A stretch of 64,000 nt of DNA from Prevotella dentasini JCM 15908 (GTDB lineage: Bacteria > Bacteroidota > Bacteroidia > Bacteroidales > Bacteroidaceae). The stretch lies in assembly GCF_000614065.1 (NCBI RefSeq), contig NZ_BAKG01000010.1:38866-102865 (forward strand), given 5' to 3'. Numbering within the stretch: the first letter of the stretch is position 1; each line of letters opens with the position of its first letter. The translations under genes were made by a program, and so were the position numbers. The notes under the pieces are model-generated. The model saw only the letters and a program-made list of their open reading frames with translations. It was not told the origin of the DNA and made no database searches. This document shows positions 13,401 to 21,877 of the stretch, one piece after another.

Positions 13401-13982
13401 ACGTATATCCTCATCGCCCAGACTTTCTATCTTGTGATATTCGTGCGATGTACGGAAACCGTCAAAGAAGTTGATAAATGGAACAGATGTCTTCAGTGTT
13501 GCCAAATGAGGAACTGCTGAAAGATCCATTACTTCCTGAACAGAGCCAGAACAGAATATGGCGAAGCCTGTCTGACGACATGCCATGACGTCCTGATGGT
13601 CGCCAAAGATGCAGAGAGCGTGGCTTGCAAGCGTACGTGCAGAGACGTTGAACACACATGGCAAAAGTTCACCGGCAATCTTATACATGTTGGGAATCAT
13701 CAAGAGAAGTCCCTGAGAAGCGGTGAAAGTTGTCGTGAGGGCACCCGACTGCAATGAACCATGTACGGCTCCGGCGGCACCTCCCTCTGACTGCATTTCC
13801 TGAACGCTGACAGTCTGACCCCACAGGTTCTTGCGCCCGCGTGCCGACCACTCGTCAACGTGTTCCGCCATCGGAGACGACGGAGTGATAGGATAGATAG
13901 CAGCCACCTCTGAGAACATATAGCTCACGTGGGCAGCGGCTTCGTTACCATCACAAGTGATAAACTTCTTTTCTTTAGCCAT
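10407..13982 (-). CDS. nifJ: pyruvate:ferredoxin (flavodoxin) oxidoreductase
   Basis: Oxidative decarboxylation of pyruvate to acetyl-CoA with reduction of ferredoxin, the main anaerobic pyruvate route. The 1191-residue single-chain enzyme has all domains in order: the N-terminal pyrimidine-binding domain (YMFSEVAAIYPITPSSPMAEH), the two 4Fe-4S clusters of the ferredoxin-like insert (CIQCNKCSFVCPHA and CTGCGNCADVCPG), a further cluster-binding CAGCGETPY, and the thiamine-diphosphate segment IIGGDGASYDIGYGG. The length is normal and the frame intact over 3.6 kb. The antisense strand holds long open frames that are only codon-use shadows. Confidence 0.97.
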   Translation of the reverse strand: MAKEKKFITCDGNEAAAHVSYMFSEVAAIYPITPSSPMAEHVDEWSARGRKNLWGQTVSVQEMQSEGGAAGAVHGSLQSGALTTTFTASQGLLLMIPNMYKIAGELLPCVFNVSARTLASHALCIFGDHQDVMACRQTGFAIFCSGSVQEVMDLSAVPHLATLKTSVPFINFFDGFRTSHEYHKIESLGDEDIRPLVDEADIKRFRDRAMTPERPVVRGTAENPETFFTHREASNAAYQNVPEVVEHYLNELTKITGREHHLFDYYGAEDAENIIILMGSATEAAREAIDYLLKQGKKVGMVAVHLYRPFSVKHLLAAVPKTVKRIAVLDRTKEPGAEGEPLYLDVKSAFYDVEDKPLIVGGRYGLGSADTTPAKIIAVYDNLELPEPKNHFTVGIVDDVTFTSLPEVEEIPLGGEGMFEAKFYGLGADGTVGANKNSVKIIGDNTDKHCQAYFSYDSKKSGGFTCSHLRFGDSPIRSTYQVNTPNFVACHVQAYLNMYDVTRGLRKNGTFLLNTIFDGEELVNFIPNKVKRYFAQNNITVYYINATKIAQEIGLGNRTNTILQSAFFRITEVIPIALAVEQMKKFIEKSYGKKGQDIVDKNYAAVDRGNEYKQLAVDPAWAALADNDGKADDAPAFVKELVRPMNAQAGDLLKVSDFVKHNTVDGTWSVGTAAYDKRGVAAFVPSWNAENCIQCNKCSFVCPHAVIRPFVLDEAEKANFNETTLDIIAPKQLKGMQFRIEISVLDCTGCGNCADVCPGKKGEKALTMTQFVAGEEEANRRAANWDYLVRNVKSKQNLVDIKSNAKNSQFAQPLFEFSGACAGCGETPYVKLVSQLFGDREMIANATGCSSIYSASVPSTPYTTNENGQGPAFNNSLFEDFCEFGMGMAMGNKKMRERITVLLSELLADDKTPADFKEAAQEWIDSKDNADASKVAAAKLKPLIAAGAESGCTACAELKTLDHYLVKRSQWIIGGDGASYDIGYGGLDHVIASGEDVNILVLDTEVYSNTGGQSSKSTPLGAIAQFAAKGKRIRKKDLGLMATTYGYVYVAQVAMGADNAQTLKAIREAEAYPGPSLIIAYAPCINHGLKIKGGMGRSQAQEANAVECGYWHLWRYNPQLAEEGKNPFSLDSKVPDWAKFQDFLRSEVRFLSVLKAYPNEGEELFKSCEDMAKLRYQSYVRKSKEDWSEEV

Positions 13983-14091
13983 TTTGTAATTTATTAAATG
14001 AATGTTGTTATAATGTTTTTGTCTAAATCGTTATCAATGAGTCGTTATCTTTTTGTAAATCTCTTAATCTTCTTGCTGTCTACGTCTGACG

Positions 14092-15276
14092 CTAATAAAG
14101 AAACCCGAATAGCCATAGCGGGATTCGGTTATCCTTTCCTATTTCTGTGTTGTAACGTGCGTAAATGGTGTCGGGGCTGAACCGCATCTTTTTGTTTTCC
14201 GCATCGCAGACACGGAATTTTGTTGTCCCGTCTATCAGGTAGACTCCCGGCTTGTTTCCCTCGTTTATTACGTGGCACCTCCACAGGGTGTTTACGAAGA
14301 ATGTCTCCATCAGGTCCTGCCGTTCAAGCTGTATCGGATAGATGGCGTAGATGAGATTGGTATTGTTCAGCATCACCTTTGCCGGCTTTTTGGGAAATTC
14401 CTGTCCGATGGGATAAATAATATTAATCAGCCGGGCGTCTGCAAGGTACTTGATGTAGTTCATTACGGTTGCGCGGCTCGCACTGATGTCCTTTGCAAGA
14501 CTGCTTATATTAGGCGACCTCGGCCCTTCCAATGCCAGTTGATAGAATAGTTTCTTTATTTTTGTAAGGTATTTCAGTTCTATCTGCTTGATGAGCAGAA
14601 TGTCTACTTCCGTCATCATGTTCATTGTTTTCAGCAAGTTCTCCGAGAAGTTCCGATTCTCAAGAAAAAAAGGATAGAACCCGTGATGAATGTAATCCTG
14701 AAAATACTTGAGCGGACTCACCTTGGGCAAAATCTGCTTGGCGATGTGCTCGTGATTATGTATGATTTCTTGCAACGTGAAAGCCGGGAAACTGTTGCCT
14801 GTCCGTAGGTTGAGAAATTCCCGAAAAGAGAATCCGCTAAGGTTATAGCTTTTTACAATACCGTTCAGTTCAGGGTTCTCATCCTTCAGGCGCATTACGC
14901 TTGACCCTGTAAATACAATTTTCAGCTTGGGATAGTAATCGTAACAGCGTCTCAATTCACTGCTCCAGTTCGGCTGCTTGAAGACTTGGTCTATTAGGAG
15001 AACCCTTCCTCCGCGGCGATAGAACTCTCCCGCAAAGTCTGCAATGCCTCTACCCTGAAAGTAAAAATTATTCATGTTGATGTATAGGCATCCTCTGTCT
15101 GTAGTCCCAAAGTGTTCTTTGGCATATTGGAGCAGGAAAGTGGTCTTGCCGACCCCTCTGGTTCCCTTTATGCCTATCATACGGTCGTCCCAATTTATCT
15201 CGTCCATAAGGATGCGACGGACAGGGGCATAGGTATGCTCAACAAGATAGGTATGGGTTCGGTAGAATGCGTCCAT
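14092..15276 (-). CDS. AAA+ ATPase with DUF4143 domain
   Basis: A 394-residue protein of the AAA_14/DUF4143 type that is abundant and often multi-copy in Bacteroidales. The P-loop is GTRGVGKTTFLL (about residues 37-48) and the Walker B region reads RVLLIDQVFKQ, followed by sensor-like IVFTGSSVMRL. The middle holds a winged-helix segment (ISSLAKDISASRATVMNYIKYL), and the C-terminal part is DUF4143. Biological role unknown; some members are linked to mobile elements or nucleotide-dependent switching. It has its own promoter and lies downstream of an AT-rich divergent region. Confidence 0.85.
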   Translation of the reverse strand: MDAFYRTHTYLVEHTYAPVRRILMDEINWDDRMIGIKGTRGVGKTTFLLQYAKEHFGTTDRGCLYINMNNFYFQGRGIADFAGEFYRRGGRVLLIDQVFKQPNWSSELRRCYDYYPKLKIVFTGSSVMRLKDENPELNGIVKSYNLSGFSFREFLNLRTGNSFPAFTLQEIIHNHEHIAKQILPKVSPLKYFQDYIHHGFYPFFLENRNFSENLLKTMNMMTEVDILLIKQIELKYLTKIKKLFYQLALEGPRSPNISSLAKDISASRATVMNYIKYLADARLINIIYPIGQEFPKKPAKVMLNNTNLIYAIYPIQLERQDLMETFFVNTLWRCHVINEGNKPGVYLIDGTTKFRVCDAENKKMRFSPDTIYARYNTEIGKDNRIPLWLFGFLY

Positions 15277-15299
15277 CTTTATTCGTTGTTATATTAGTG

Positions 15300-15330
15300 C
15301 AAAGGTACTACTTTTTCCCAATATTGCAAA
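15300..15330 (-). promoter_or_regulatory. promoter of the DUF4143 ATPase gene
   Basis: On the minus strand, TTTG (15327-15330) and TACCTTTG (15300-15307) are separated by 19 bases, matching the Bacteroidetes consensus. It is about 25 bases upstream of the start codon. Confidence 0.7.
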
Positions 15331-15368
15331 CTCTATATTGCAAAAATGAGATATTTTTTTGTTTTTAT

Positions 15369-15399
15369 TTTGTGTAGACTTGGCTTTGCTGTAACTTTG
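15369..15399 (+). promoter_or_regulatory. promoter of the ATP-grasp-like gene
   Basis: TTTG at 15369-15372 and TAACTTTG at 15392-15399 with 19 bases between; the coding start follows at 15419. Confidence 0.75.
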
Positions 15400-15418
15400 C
15401 AGTCCAAATATTACGACG

Positions 15419-16500
15419 ATGAGATTGCATGTTTTCAATCCAGAACACGAGATGGTTCTGGCACACAATGATAAGTATTTCACGCTCCGCATGCCGGCCG
15501 GCAGTTACGGGCCGACTTAGGTTTCCTTCCTGTATTCTGGGCGGCAGATGGAGATATAGTGTTGGTAGACGATGCACCTGCAGCACTTCTTCATGTTGGT
15601 CGTTTCTCGCAATACGCCCATCGGGTGATTTTCGTTGAGAAGAAAGATGTTTGGAAATATGTCGACAATATAGAGGCCATAGAACCTTGGGGATGGGATT
15701 TGGCTCTCGCCTTTCAGCTAAGGCAGGCAGGAATACCTCAGCATTTGCTGCCGCCTGATGATGAACTTGCCGTGTTGAGAAAACTTGCAAGCCGGCATAC
15801 TTCGGCAGCAGTCCTGCAAATATTGAAAGCTAACGTAGGAAACAAGGCTTTGACGGGCGAGTCGAAGTATGTGGAAGGCTTGCCGGAATTGAAGGCAACA
15901 ATAGCTGAGTACGGACAGGCTGTACTGAAAGCCCCTTGGAGCAGCAGTGGTCGGGGTATCAGATATGTATCGGGAGAGCTGGATAGCCTCATGGAGAATT
16001 GGGCAGGAAAGGTAATGGAGCGGCAGCAAGGACTGACAGTAGAGCCATATTATAACAAGGTGAAAGACTTTGCAATGGAGTTTTCTGTCGTCAATGGAAA
16101 GGTGAGTTATTGCGGATTGTCTGTTTTCTATACGGCAAAATCAGCTTATACGGGTAACGTACTGACAGGTGAAGAGGATAAGAAAGCCGTGTTGGAACAA
16201 TACATAGACCCGATTGTGCTTGAAAAGGTCAAGGATGCTATTGTACGTTTGATCGGAGAGATGCTTCCGGCAGGATATTGTGGCGCATTTGGCGTAGACA
16301 TGATGGTGGTGGCATGCCACAGCAACAAACAGACAGAACCGTCAGGATTTCTATTGCATCCGATGGTGGAAATCAATCTGCGCCGTACCATGGGGCACGT
16401 AGCCTTGTCCTTGTCTTCAGGCTCAACGGATATAAAACGAGTGATGAGAATAGACTATGACGGCTCCCACTATCGTTTACATATCAACAAAATCCGTTAA
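15419..16500 (+). CDS. ATP-grasp-like protein of unknown substrate (one-base frameshift)
   Basis: Begins MRLHVFNPEHEMVLAHNDKYFT and, after a frame correction near 15500 (one C missing from a GGCCCGG run), continues LRADLGFLPVFWAADGDIVLVDD to a 360-residue protein. ATP-grasp character is suggested by VLKAPWSSSGRGIRYV (glycine-rich nucleotide loop, about residue 190) and the late MVEINLRRTMGH segment, which resembles the metal-binding E-x-N motif. Without the correction the protein would stop after about 33 residues. Such proteins are found across Bacteroidales, but I do not know a characterised member. Single-gene unit with its own promoter. Confidence 0.75.
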
Positions 16501-16548
16501 GGCAGGACACAGGAAGAAGACAAGCGGAATTTCTTGAGAAAGACAACA

Positions 16549-16615
16549 GCCTGTAGGAACAGGCACGGCTTTTGGTACTTGCATGTTGGATACATCTGTT
16601 TGCCTGTAGGAACAG
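16549..16615. repeat. pair of direct repeats
   Basis: The 14-mer GCCTGTAGGAACAG occurs at 16549-16562 and again at 16602-16615 in the gap between two convergent genes. Nothing else is evident in this gap. Confidence 0.5.
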
Positions 16616-16780
16616 TTCCTTGAGCCTGTTCGGAAAAATTATAGAAAGAGAGCGTGTGCAGGGCAGACCTGAAACAGCGGACAGACGGGGATGCTTGTCC
16701 CTACGCAAGATAGTCGTCTAAAAACAAGAATGGGCTATCCTGCCTCTTTGTACACGCAAAGTTGCCTTGCTACAAGATTG

Positions 16781-17185
16781 TCAGTCTAAGTCAATCTCAA
16801 TGATGCCGGAGAGCGGAATCGCCTGTCCTGTGTCCAAAATTATCTCGTGCGTATCTTCATTTATTGCCTTGATGGTCTGGGTTATGGTCAGATATGCCCC
16901 ACCGTCTTTATACCCGTCGGGCTGAAAATACGTGATGGATGCCGCAGGATGTTCATTGACGTGTGCTGCAATGGTGGTCATCTTGCGGTTAAGTTCCCGA
17001 TAGTCATCCTCTGCCAGCTCTATCCTCTGTTCGGTATAGCGTGCCTCCTCTTCTATGGCAGCCTGATAGCCTGTAAGGGCAGCGAAGGGAGCGAACTGAG
17101 CAGCGCGGTTGTAAAGGCTCATCGGTGGGTGAGTCTTCGATACAGGATGGGGAAGATGAATAATGTCGTCGTACGATTCGTTCAT
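16781..17185 (-). CDS. YolD-like protein
   Basis: A 134-residue protein with the YolD-like core [26 protein letters not shown], where the RAAQF and ALTGY elements are characteristic. In Firmicutes and Bacteroidetes such genes accompany Y-family polymerases of the UvrX/UmuC kind. Here its ATG overlaps the stop of the polymerase gene by the ATGA arrangement, so the two are translationally coupled. The likely role is a regulator or partner of translesion polymerase activity; this is inferred from genomic association. Confidence 0.82.
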   Translation of the reverse strand: MNESYDDIIHLPHPVSKTHPPMSLYNRAAQFAPFAALTGYQAAIEEEARYTEQRIELAEDDYRELNRKMTTIAAHVNEHPAASITYFQPDGYKDGGAYLTITQTIKAINEDTHEIILDTGQAIPLSGIIEIDLD

Positions 17186-18677
17186 GCCTTGTGTCCTCCT
17201 ATTTGCTGATTGCGTTCTCTCGCCGTAGCTCCTTCTTCAAAGTTAAGGCCCCGCAGAAGCGAGTTTCTTCCAAATTTTTGTTTGATGCTGATAGTCGTTT
17301 CCTGTATTCTGCGCTCCTTTGCCAATGCTTTTTCTTCCTTTTCCCTTTTGTCTGCTAAGGCTTCATAGTCGGTAAACATGTCAAGTTGTACAGGTACGGC
17401 AGTCTGTCGGTGTGCCTGCTCTTCACTGACGACGTGGTTGGTAGAAATGTTAATGCGTCTTACCAACAGCTGTGCGTCTACAATCTGGTCGTAAAGCTGC
17501 ACAACGGATTGGGTTATGAGGCGGGTAGACGAAGTGAAACGGTGAAGATTGGCTGTTCCATGGGCATATTTGGTACTTTCCTGCCGTACCAATCCGTATC
17601 TACCGGGCCTGTATAGTGGATGGATTGCCGGTTGAGGCTTTCTTTATCGTAGCCGATGCTGATGACAAGCTGGTCGGTAACGCATTGTTTCTCCACCAAG
17701 CTGAGAGCTATGTCTTCCGCCATTTCCTGCACGACGATGCGGGCTTTGGAAAAGGTGTAGGCTTCCTGCAATACCTGTCCGCTACTCATAGAATTGTTTT
17801 CCGGACGATAGGCCTTTATCATCTCCATCGTGCAGGGCTCCCATCCCCACGCATGGTCAATGAGCAGTTCGGCATTGATACCGAACAGGTTATACAGCAA
17901 CTCCTCGTGGTTGATGGAACAACGGGCAATCTTTCCCATGGTGTCCAGTCCGTAGCAGGCAAGCCGCTGAGCCGTCCCTCTGCCCACTCGCCAGAAATCT
18001 GTTATAGGCCGATGATTCCAGAGTTTCTCCCGGTACGTCCTCTCGTCCAACTCCGCAATCCGCACCCCGTCCTTTCCGGCAGGAATATGCTTGGCCACAA
18101 TATCCATGGCCACCTTGCAGAGATAGAGGTTGGTGCCGATACCTGCCGTTGCAGTGATTCCTGTCTGTCGGAATACATCCTGAATCATCTTCATTGCCAG
18201 TTCACGGGCGGTCATCTTGTAGCTCTTGAGGTAGTTGGTGGCATCAATAAACACCTCGTCTATGGAGTAGACATGGATGTCTTCGGACGAAATATACTTC
18301 AGATAGATGCTGTATATACGAGAACTATGTCTGATATAGTATGCCATACGTGGCACAGCGGCTATATAGTCTATTTCCCAATCAGGATGCTCTTTCAGCT
18401 CTTTGTCCGATATGGATTTCCCTGTCAGCCGCTGACGGGGCGATTTTCTCCTTCTCTCCTCGTTTACTTCCTTTAGCCGTTGGTTGACTTCAAAGAGCCG
18501 TGCACGTCCGGGAATACCGTATGCTTTCAGCGATGGCGACACTGCCAAGCAGATAGTCTTCTCTGTACGGCTGACATCGGCAACGACAAGGTTGGTCGTA
18601 AGTGGGTCGAGACCGCGCTCGGCACACTCCGCGCTGGCATAAAACGACTTGAGGTCGATGGCTATGAAAGTGGGCAT
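17182..18677 (-). CDS. Y-family translesion DNA polymerase, UmuC/UvrX type (one-base frameshift)
   Basis: Error-prone polymerase that copies past DNA lesions. The N-terminus [24 protein letters not shown] holds the metal-binding Asp and the FYASAE motif, and [11 protein letters not shown] carries the second acidic pair. The helix-hairpin-helix and little-finger regions follow. The frame breaks near 17571: the first part ends in GRKVP and the next frame continues [21 protein letters not shown], as expected if one base is missing in the CCAAA run. Corrected length about 498 residues. Its stop codon overlaps the YolD-like start. Confidence 0.88.
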
Positions 18678-19148
18678 GGGTGGAAATTGATATGCTCCTA
18701 AAGCGTTATTGACTATTTTCCCTATTGTTTTGGATGAAGAGAGACAGGACGGAAGCGAAAGGGGAATAACACTCTGAAAAAGTCGTATTACAGGGTTATG
18801 GGACTTTTTGCCCCCGGTGTGGATGGAAAAAGACTATATGCCCTTGGCTGAATGTACTTGCTGAATAGAAATCCTCCACTCCCTTAATTGTATAACTCAG
18901 TTTTCAAGTGCGGAGCAAAGTGCAATAAACAGCCTTTAATTTTCCACTTACTTAATTTGAAATATAACAGACTGGCTATCAGGCGTTTCTTCCTGTCCTG
19001 ACAGAAGAACCGTGTTTGAAATATGAAAGTGCCGCTTTCGCAGGCTGAAAGTGGCACTTTGACTGGCTCAAAGTGCCACTTTCATTTTACGGATAATACT
19101 TTCCCTTCTTTTGGCTTACAAGAAGGCGGAAGCTGCTATTGACCCGCC
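18678..19148. other. non-coding gap with palindromic repeats
   Basis: No open frame with protein character. It contains the three-copy palindromic repeat cluster at 19025-19084. The promoter of the polymerase gene should lie in the left part, but I do not see a clear consensus match. Confidence 0.5.
19025..19084. repeat. three short palindromic repeats (AAAGTGCC family)
   Basis: Units GAAAGTGCCGCTTTC (19025-19039), GAAAGTGGCACTTT (19047-19060) and AAAGTGCCACTTTCA (19070-19084), spaced 22-23 bases. Each is nearly its own reverse complement. Same family as 646-685 and 36062-36120. Confidence 0.75.
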
Positions 19149-20691
19149 TTACTCCCACTCTATCGTCGAGGGCGGCTTTGAGGAGATGTCATAACATACT
19201 CGGTTGACTCCTTTCACCTTACGGATAATCTCGTTCGACACGTCTGCCATGAAGTCGTAAGGCAGGTGCGCCCAATCTGCCGTCATGGCATCCATAGAGG
19301 TTACGGCACGCAGGGCAACAGGATGCTCGTAAGTGCGCTCATCGCCCATCACCCCTACGGAGCGGATGGTGGAGAGAAGTACCGTACCTGCCTGCCATAC
19401 ATGGTCGTAGAGACTTGTGCCGTCGGGCATGGTGTAGTCGTGCATCTTCTCTATGTAGATATCGTCGGCATCTTGCAGGATACGCACTTTCTCACGGGTG
19501 ATGTCGCCAAGGATGCGGACAGCCAAACCCGGACCGGGGAACGGATGACGCTTGATGAGACGTTCGGGCATGCCCATCTCGTAGCCTACACGGCGCACCT
19601 CGTCCTTGAAGAGCCATCGGAGCGGTTCGCAGAGCTGCAAGTGCATCTCCTTGGGCAGACCGCCAACGTTGTGGTGGCTCTTGATGACCATGCCTGTAAT
19701 GCTCAGGCTCTCTATGCGGTCTGGGTAAATCGTTCCCTGAGCCAGCCATTTGGCATCGGTTATCTTCTTCGCCTCAGCATTGAAGACCTCTACAAAGTCG
19801 CGGCCGATAATCTTGCGTTTCTGCTCCGGGTCGGTTACCCCCTCCAAGTCCTTGAAGAACTTTTCCGAAGCGTCCACACCTATAACGTTCAGCCGAGGCC
19901 CTTATAGCTTCCATCACCTTCTCAAACTCATTCTTGCGCAACATGCCGTGGTCAACGAAGATACATGTAAGGTTCTTGCCAATGGCCTTGTTGAGCAAGG
20001 TGGCACAGACAGAAGAGTCCACACCGCCCGACAGACCGAGGATGACACGGTCGTTGCCCACCTGCTCGCGGAGTTCCTTTACGGTACTTTCAACGAACGA
20101 GGCAGCACTCCACTCCTGCCGGCTGCCGCAGATGTCTACGACAAAGTTCTTCAAGAGCTGTTTGCCTTGGAGGGAATGATAGACCTCCGGGTGGAACTGA
20201 ACGGCCCAGACGGGCTGTTTCGTAGAGGCAAAGGCGGCAAACCTGACATCGCCCGTAGAGGCGATAATCTCGTAGTCGTCGGGGATGGCCGTAATCGTGT
20301 CGCCATGGCTCATCCATACTTGCGAGCCTTTCTCGAATCCGCTGAAAAGCGGGTTGTCGAGCGCAATGCTTTCCAGATTTGCACGTCCATACTCGCGTGT
20401 ACCAGTCTGCTCAACCTTACCACCGTTGACATGGGAAATAAACTGTGCACCGTAGCAGATGCCGAGCACGGGAACCTTTCCGATGAACTCGCTCAAGTCG
20501 ACCTTGAACGCTTCAGGAGCGTGTACCGAATAGGGAGAACCCGAGAGAATCACACCTATGACCGATGGGTCGTCCTTCGGAAACTTGTTGTACGGCAGGA
20601 TTTCACAGAAGGTATCCAACTCACGGACACGACGGCCAATAAGCTGCGTAGTCTGTGAGCCGAAATCCAAAATAATGATTTTCTGTTGCAT
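19149..20691 (-). CDS. guaA: GMP synthase, glutamine-hydrolysing (frameshifted at two points)
   Basis: Converts XMP to GMP using glutamine and ATP. The N-terminal class I amidotransferase domain has [12 protein letters not shown], the nucleophile in LGICYGAQ and the His-Glu pair in VQFHPEV. The ATP pyrophosphatase loop is [10 protein letters not shown], and the C-terminal dimerisation domain ends PPSTIEWE. The start at 20691 gives [11 protein letters not shown]. Near 19893 and 19907 two bases are missing: the text reads [13 protein letters not shown] where [18 protein letters not shown] is expected. With both restored the protein is about 514 residues, the family norm. Essential in most bacteria, so error rather than decay is likely. 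Confidence 0.93.
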
Positions 20692-20826
20692 AAAATATAA
20701 TTGTCTGTATTTTATTCTATATAGAATTAAGGGAGTCGGGCGAATACCTTCATGCAGTATCTTGGAGAGAGACTCCAAGCATATATTTGACTTGATTTCT
20801 CAAACTCTCTTTAGTCCTTGACTTCT

Positions 20827-21626
20827 TCAATCCTTGATTTCTTCCAAAAACGCTTCGGCATCTTTCAGCGTGTTGAGCTTGCCTACATCCATCAGTTTCA
20901 AATCGTCCTTGACACATCCACGGATGGTCAGGCGATTGGCATACTTCAGGTAGAAATCCATTATCGGGAATCGCTCGGGACACTCTGCCTTCATCAGCCA
21001 AAGACAGTGGGATGAATGGTGTGGATGCCGGAGAAGGCGTAGAGCCGATAGCCATGCTGTATGAGATGCTCACCATCGGGCAGAACGAAACGAAGTTGTT
21101 GAATTGGCCTGTAGGGCGACTTCACCTCCCCCGTTTCAACATTAGTCCAACCAACGAGACGCATCACTTTGTCAAAGATAAGGTATCGCTTTGTAATACG
21201 GCGGCTGACAAGCAGCAAGGCATCTGCCTTGGTATCGTTTTCCTCATTGGCAGACATTGCATAGAAGGCTCTCAAGTCTATATTGCTGAGTATATCCACA
21301 TTGTGAATCAGTACAGGCTCACTATCAACAAAAAGCGGAGCAGCCTTCCTGATACCGCCTCCGGTATCAAGGAGCTGCTCCGTTTCGTCGGAAACAAAGA
21401 TGTCTGTTCCGAAATTATGGTCGTTGAGATAATTCTTAATCTGATTGGCAAAGTGATGAACGTTTACGACGATACGGTCGCAACCGGCACTACGCAGACT
21501 AAGGATTGTATGTTCAATGAGCGGTTTGTCCCCCACCCTTACCAGTGCTTTGGGCACCGTGTCGGTAAGCGGTTTTAACCGGGTTCCGAGACCAGCTGCA
21601 AAAATCATTGCTTGCATTAGCTTCAC
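20827..21626 (-). CDS. MurU-like sugar-1-phosphate nucleotidyltransferase (one-base frameshift)
   Basis: Nucleotidyltransferase with the signature MIFAAGLGTRLKPLTDTVPKAL (G-x-G-T-R-x-x-P-x-T...PK), then HNVDILSNIDL with the catalytic Asp. In the AmgK-MurU cell-wall recycling route this enzyme turns MurNAc 1-phosphate into UDP-MurNAc. Near 20998 a base is missing: the first part ends HPTVFG and the next frame resumes MKAECPERFPIMDFYLKYAN, ending in EAFLEEIKD; corrected length about 266 residues. The upstream AmgK-like/RapZ fusion on the same strand supports the assignment. Substrate (MurNAc versus other hexoses) is inferred. Confidence 0.8.
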
Positions 21627-21640
21627 TTTTTTAATGCGTG

Positions 21641-21671
21641 CAAATGTAGCATTTTTTTTTCAGACACCAAA
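21641..21671 (-). promoter_or_regulatory. promoter of the MurU-like gene
   Basis: Minus-strand TTTG (21668-21671), 19 bases, TACATTTG (21641-21648), ending about 15 bases before the start codon. The MurU-like gene is thus transcribed separately from the upstream kinase gene. Confidence 0.7.
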
Positions 21672-21759
21672 GGAATCGTTAGGGAAAATAAAGCCTCCAA
21701 GCCTAAAGAGAGAACCTCATTCCGTCCCCTCACAAAGAGGAAAAGAGTGATTATGCGAA

Positions 21760-21817
21760 AAAAAAGCAGCCTGCAAGATTCGGTTTGTGTGCGACCAAGT
21801 CTGCAATAAACCGAATC
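21760..21817 (-). terminator. terminator of the AmgK-RapZ fusion gene
   Basis: Stem GATTCGGTTT / AAACCGAATC (21777-21786 and 21808-21817); on the minus strand it is followed by a run of eight T. It lies 60 bases after the kinase gene stop. Confidence 0.7.
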
Positions 21818-21877
21818 CCCGACAGAAAATCATCAGAGAGACTATAGGAAGGTCTCACATTCAACTTCTTTCCTTTT

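Noticed and set aside
17616..20658. Long plus-strand open frames opposite the polymerase and GMP synthase genes.
   Set aside because: Both opposite strands carry well-conserved enzymes; the plus-strand translations have no domain character.
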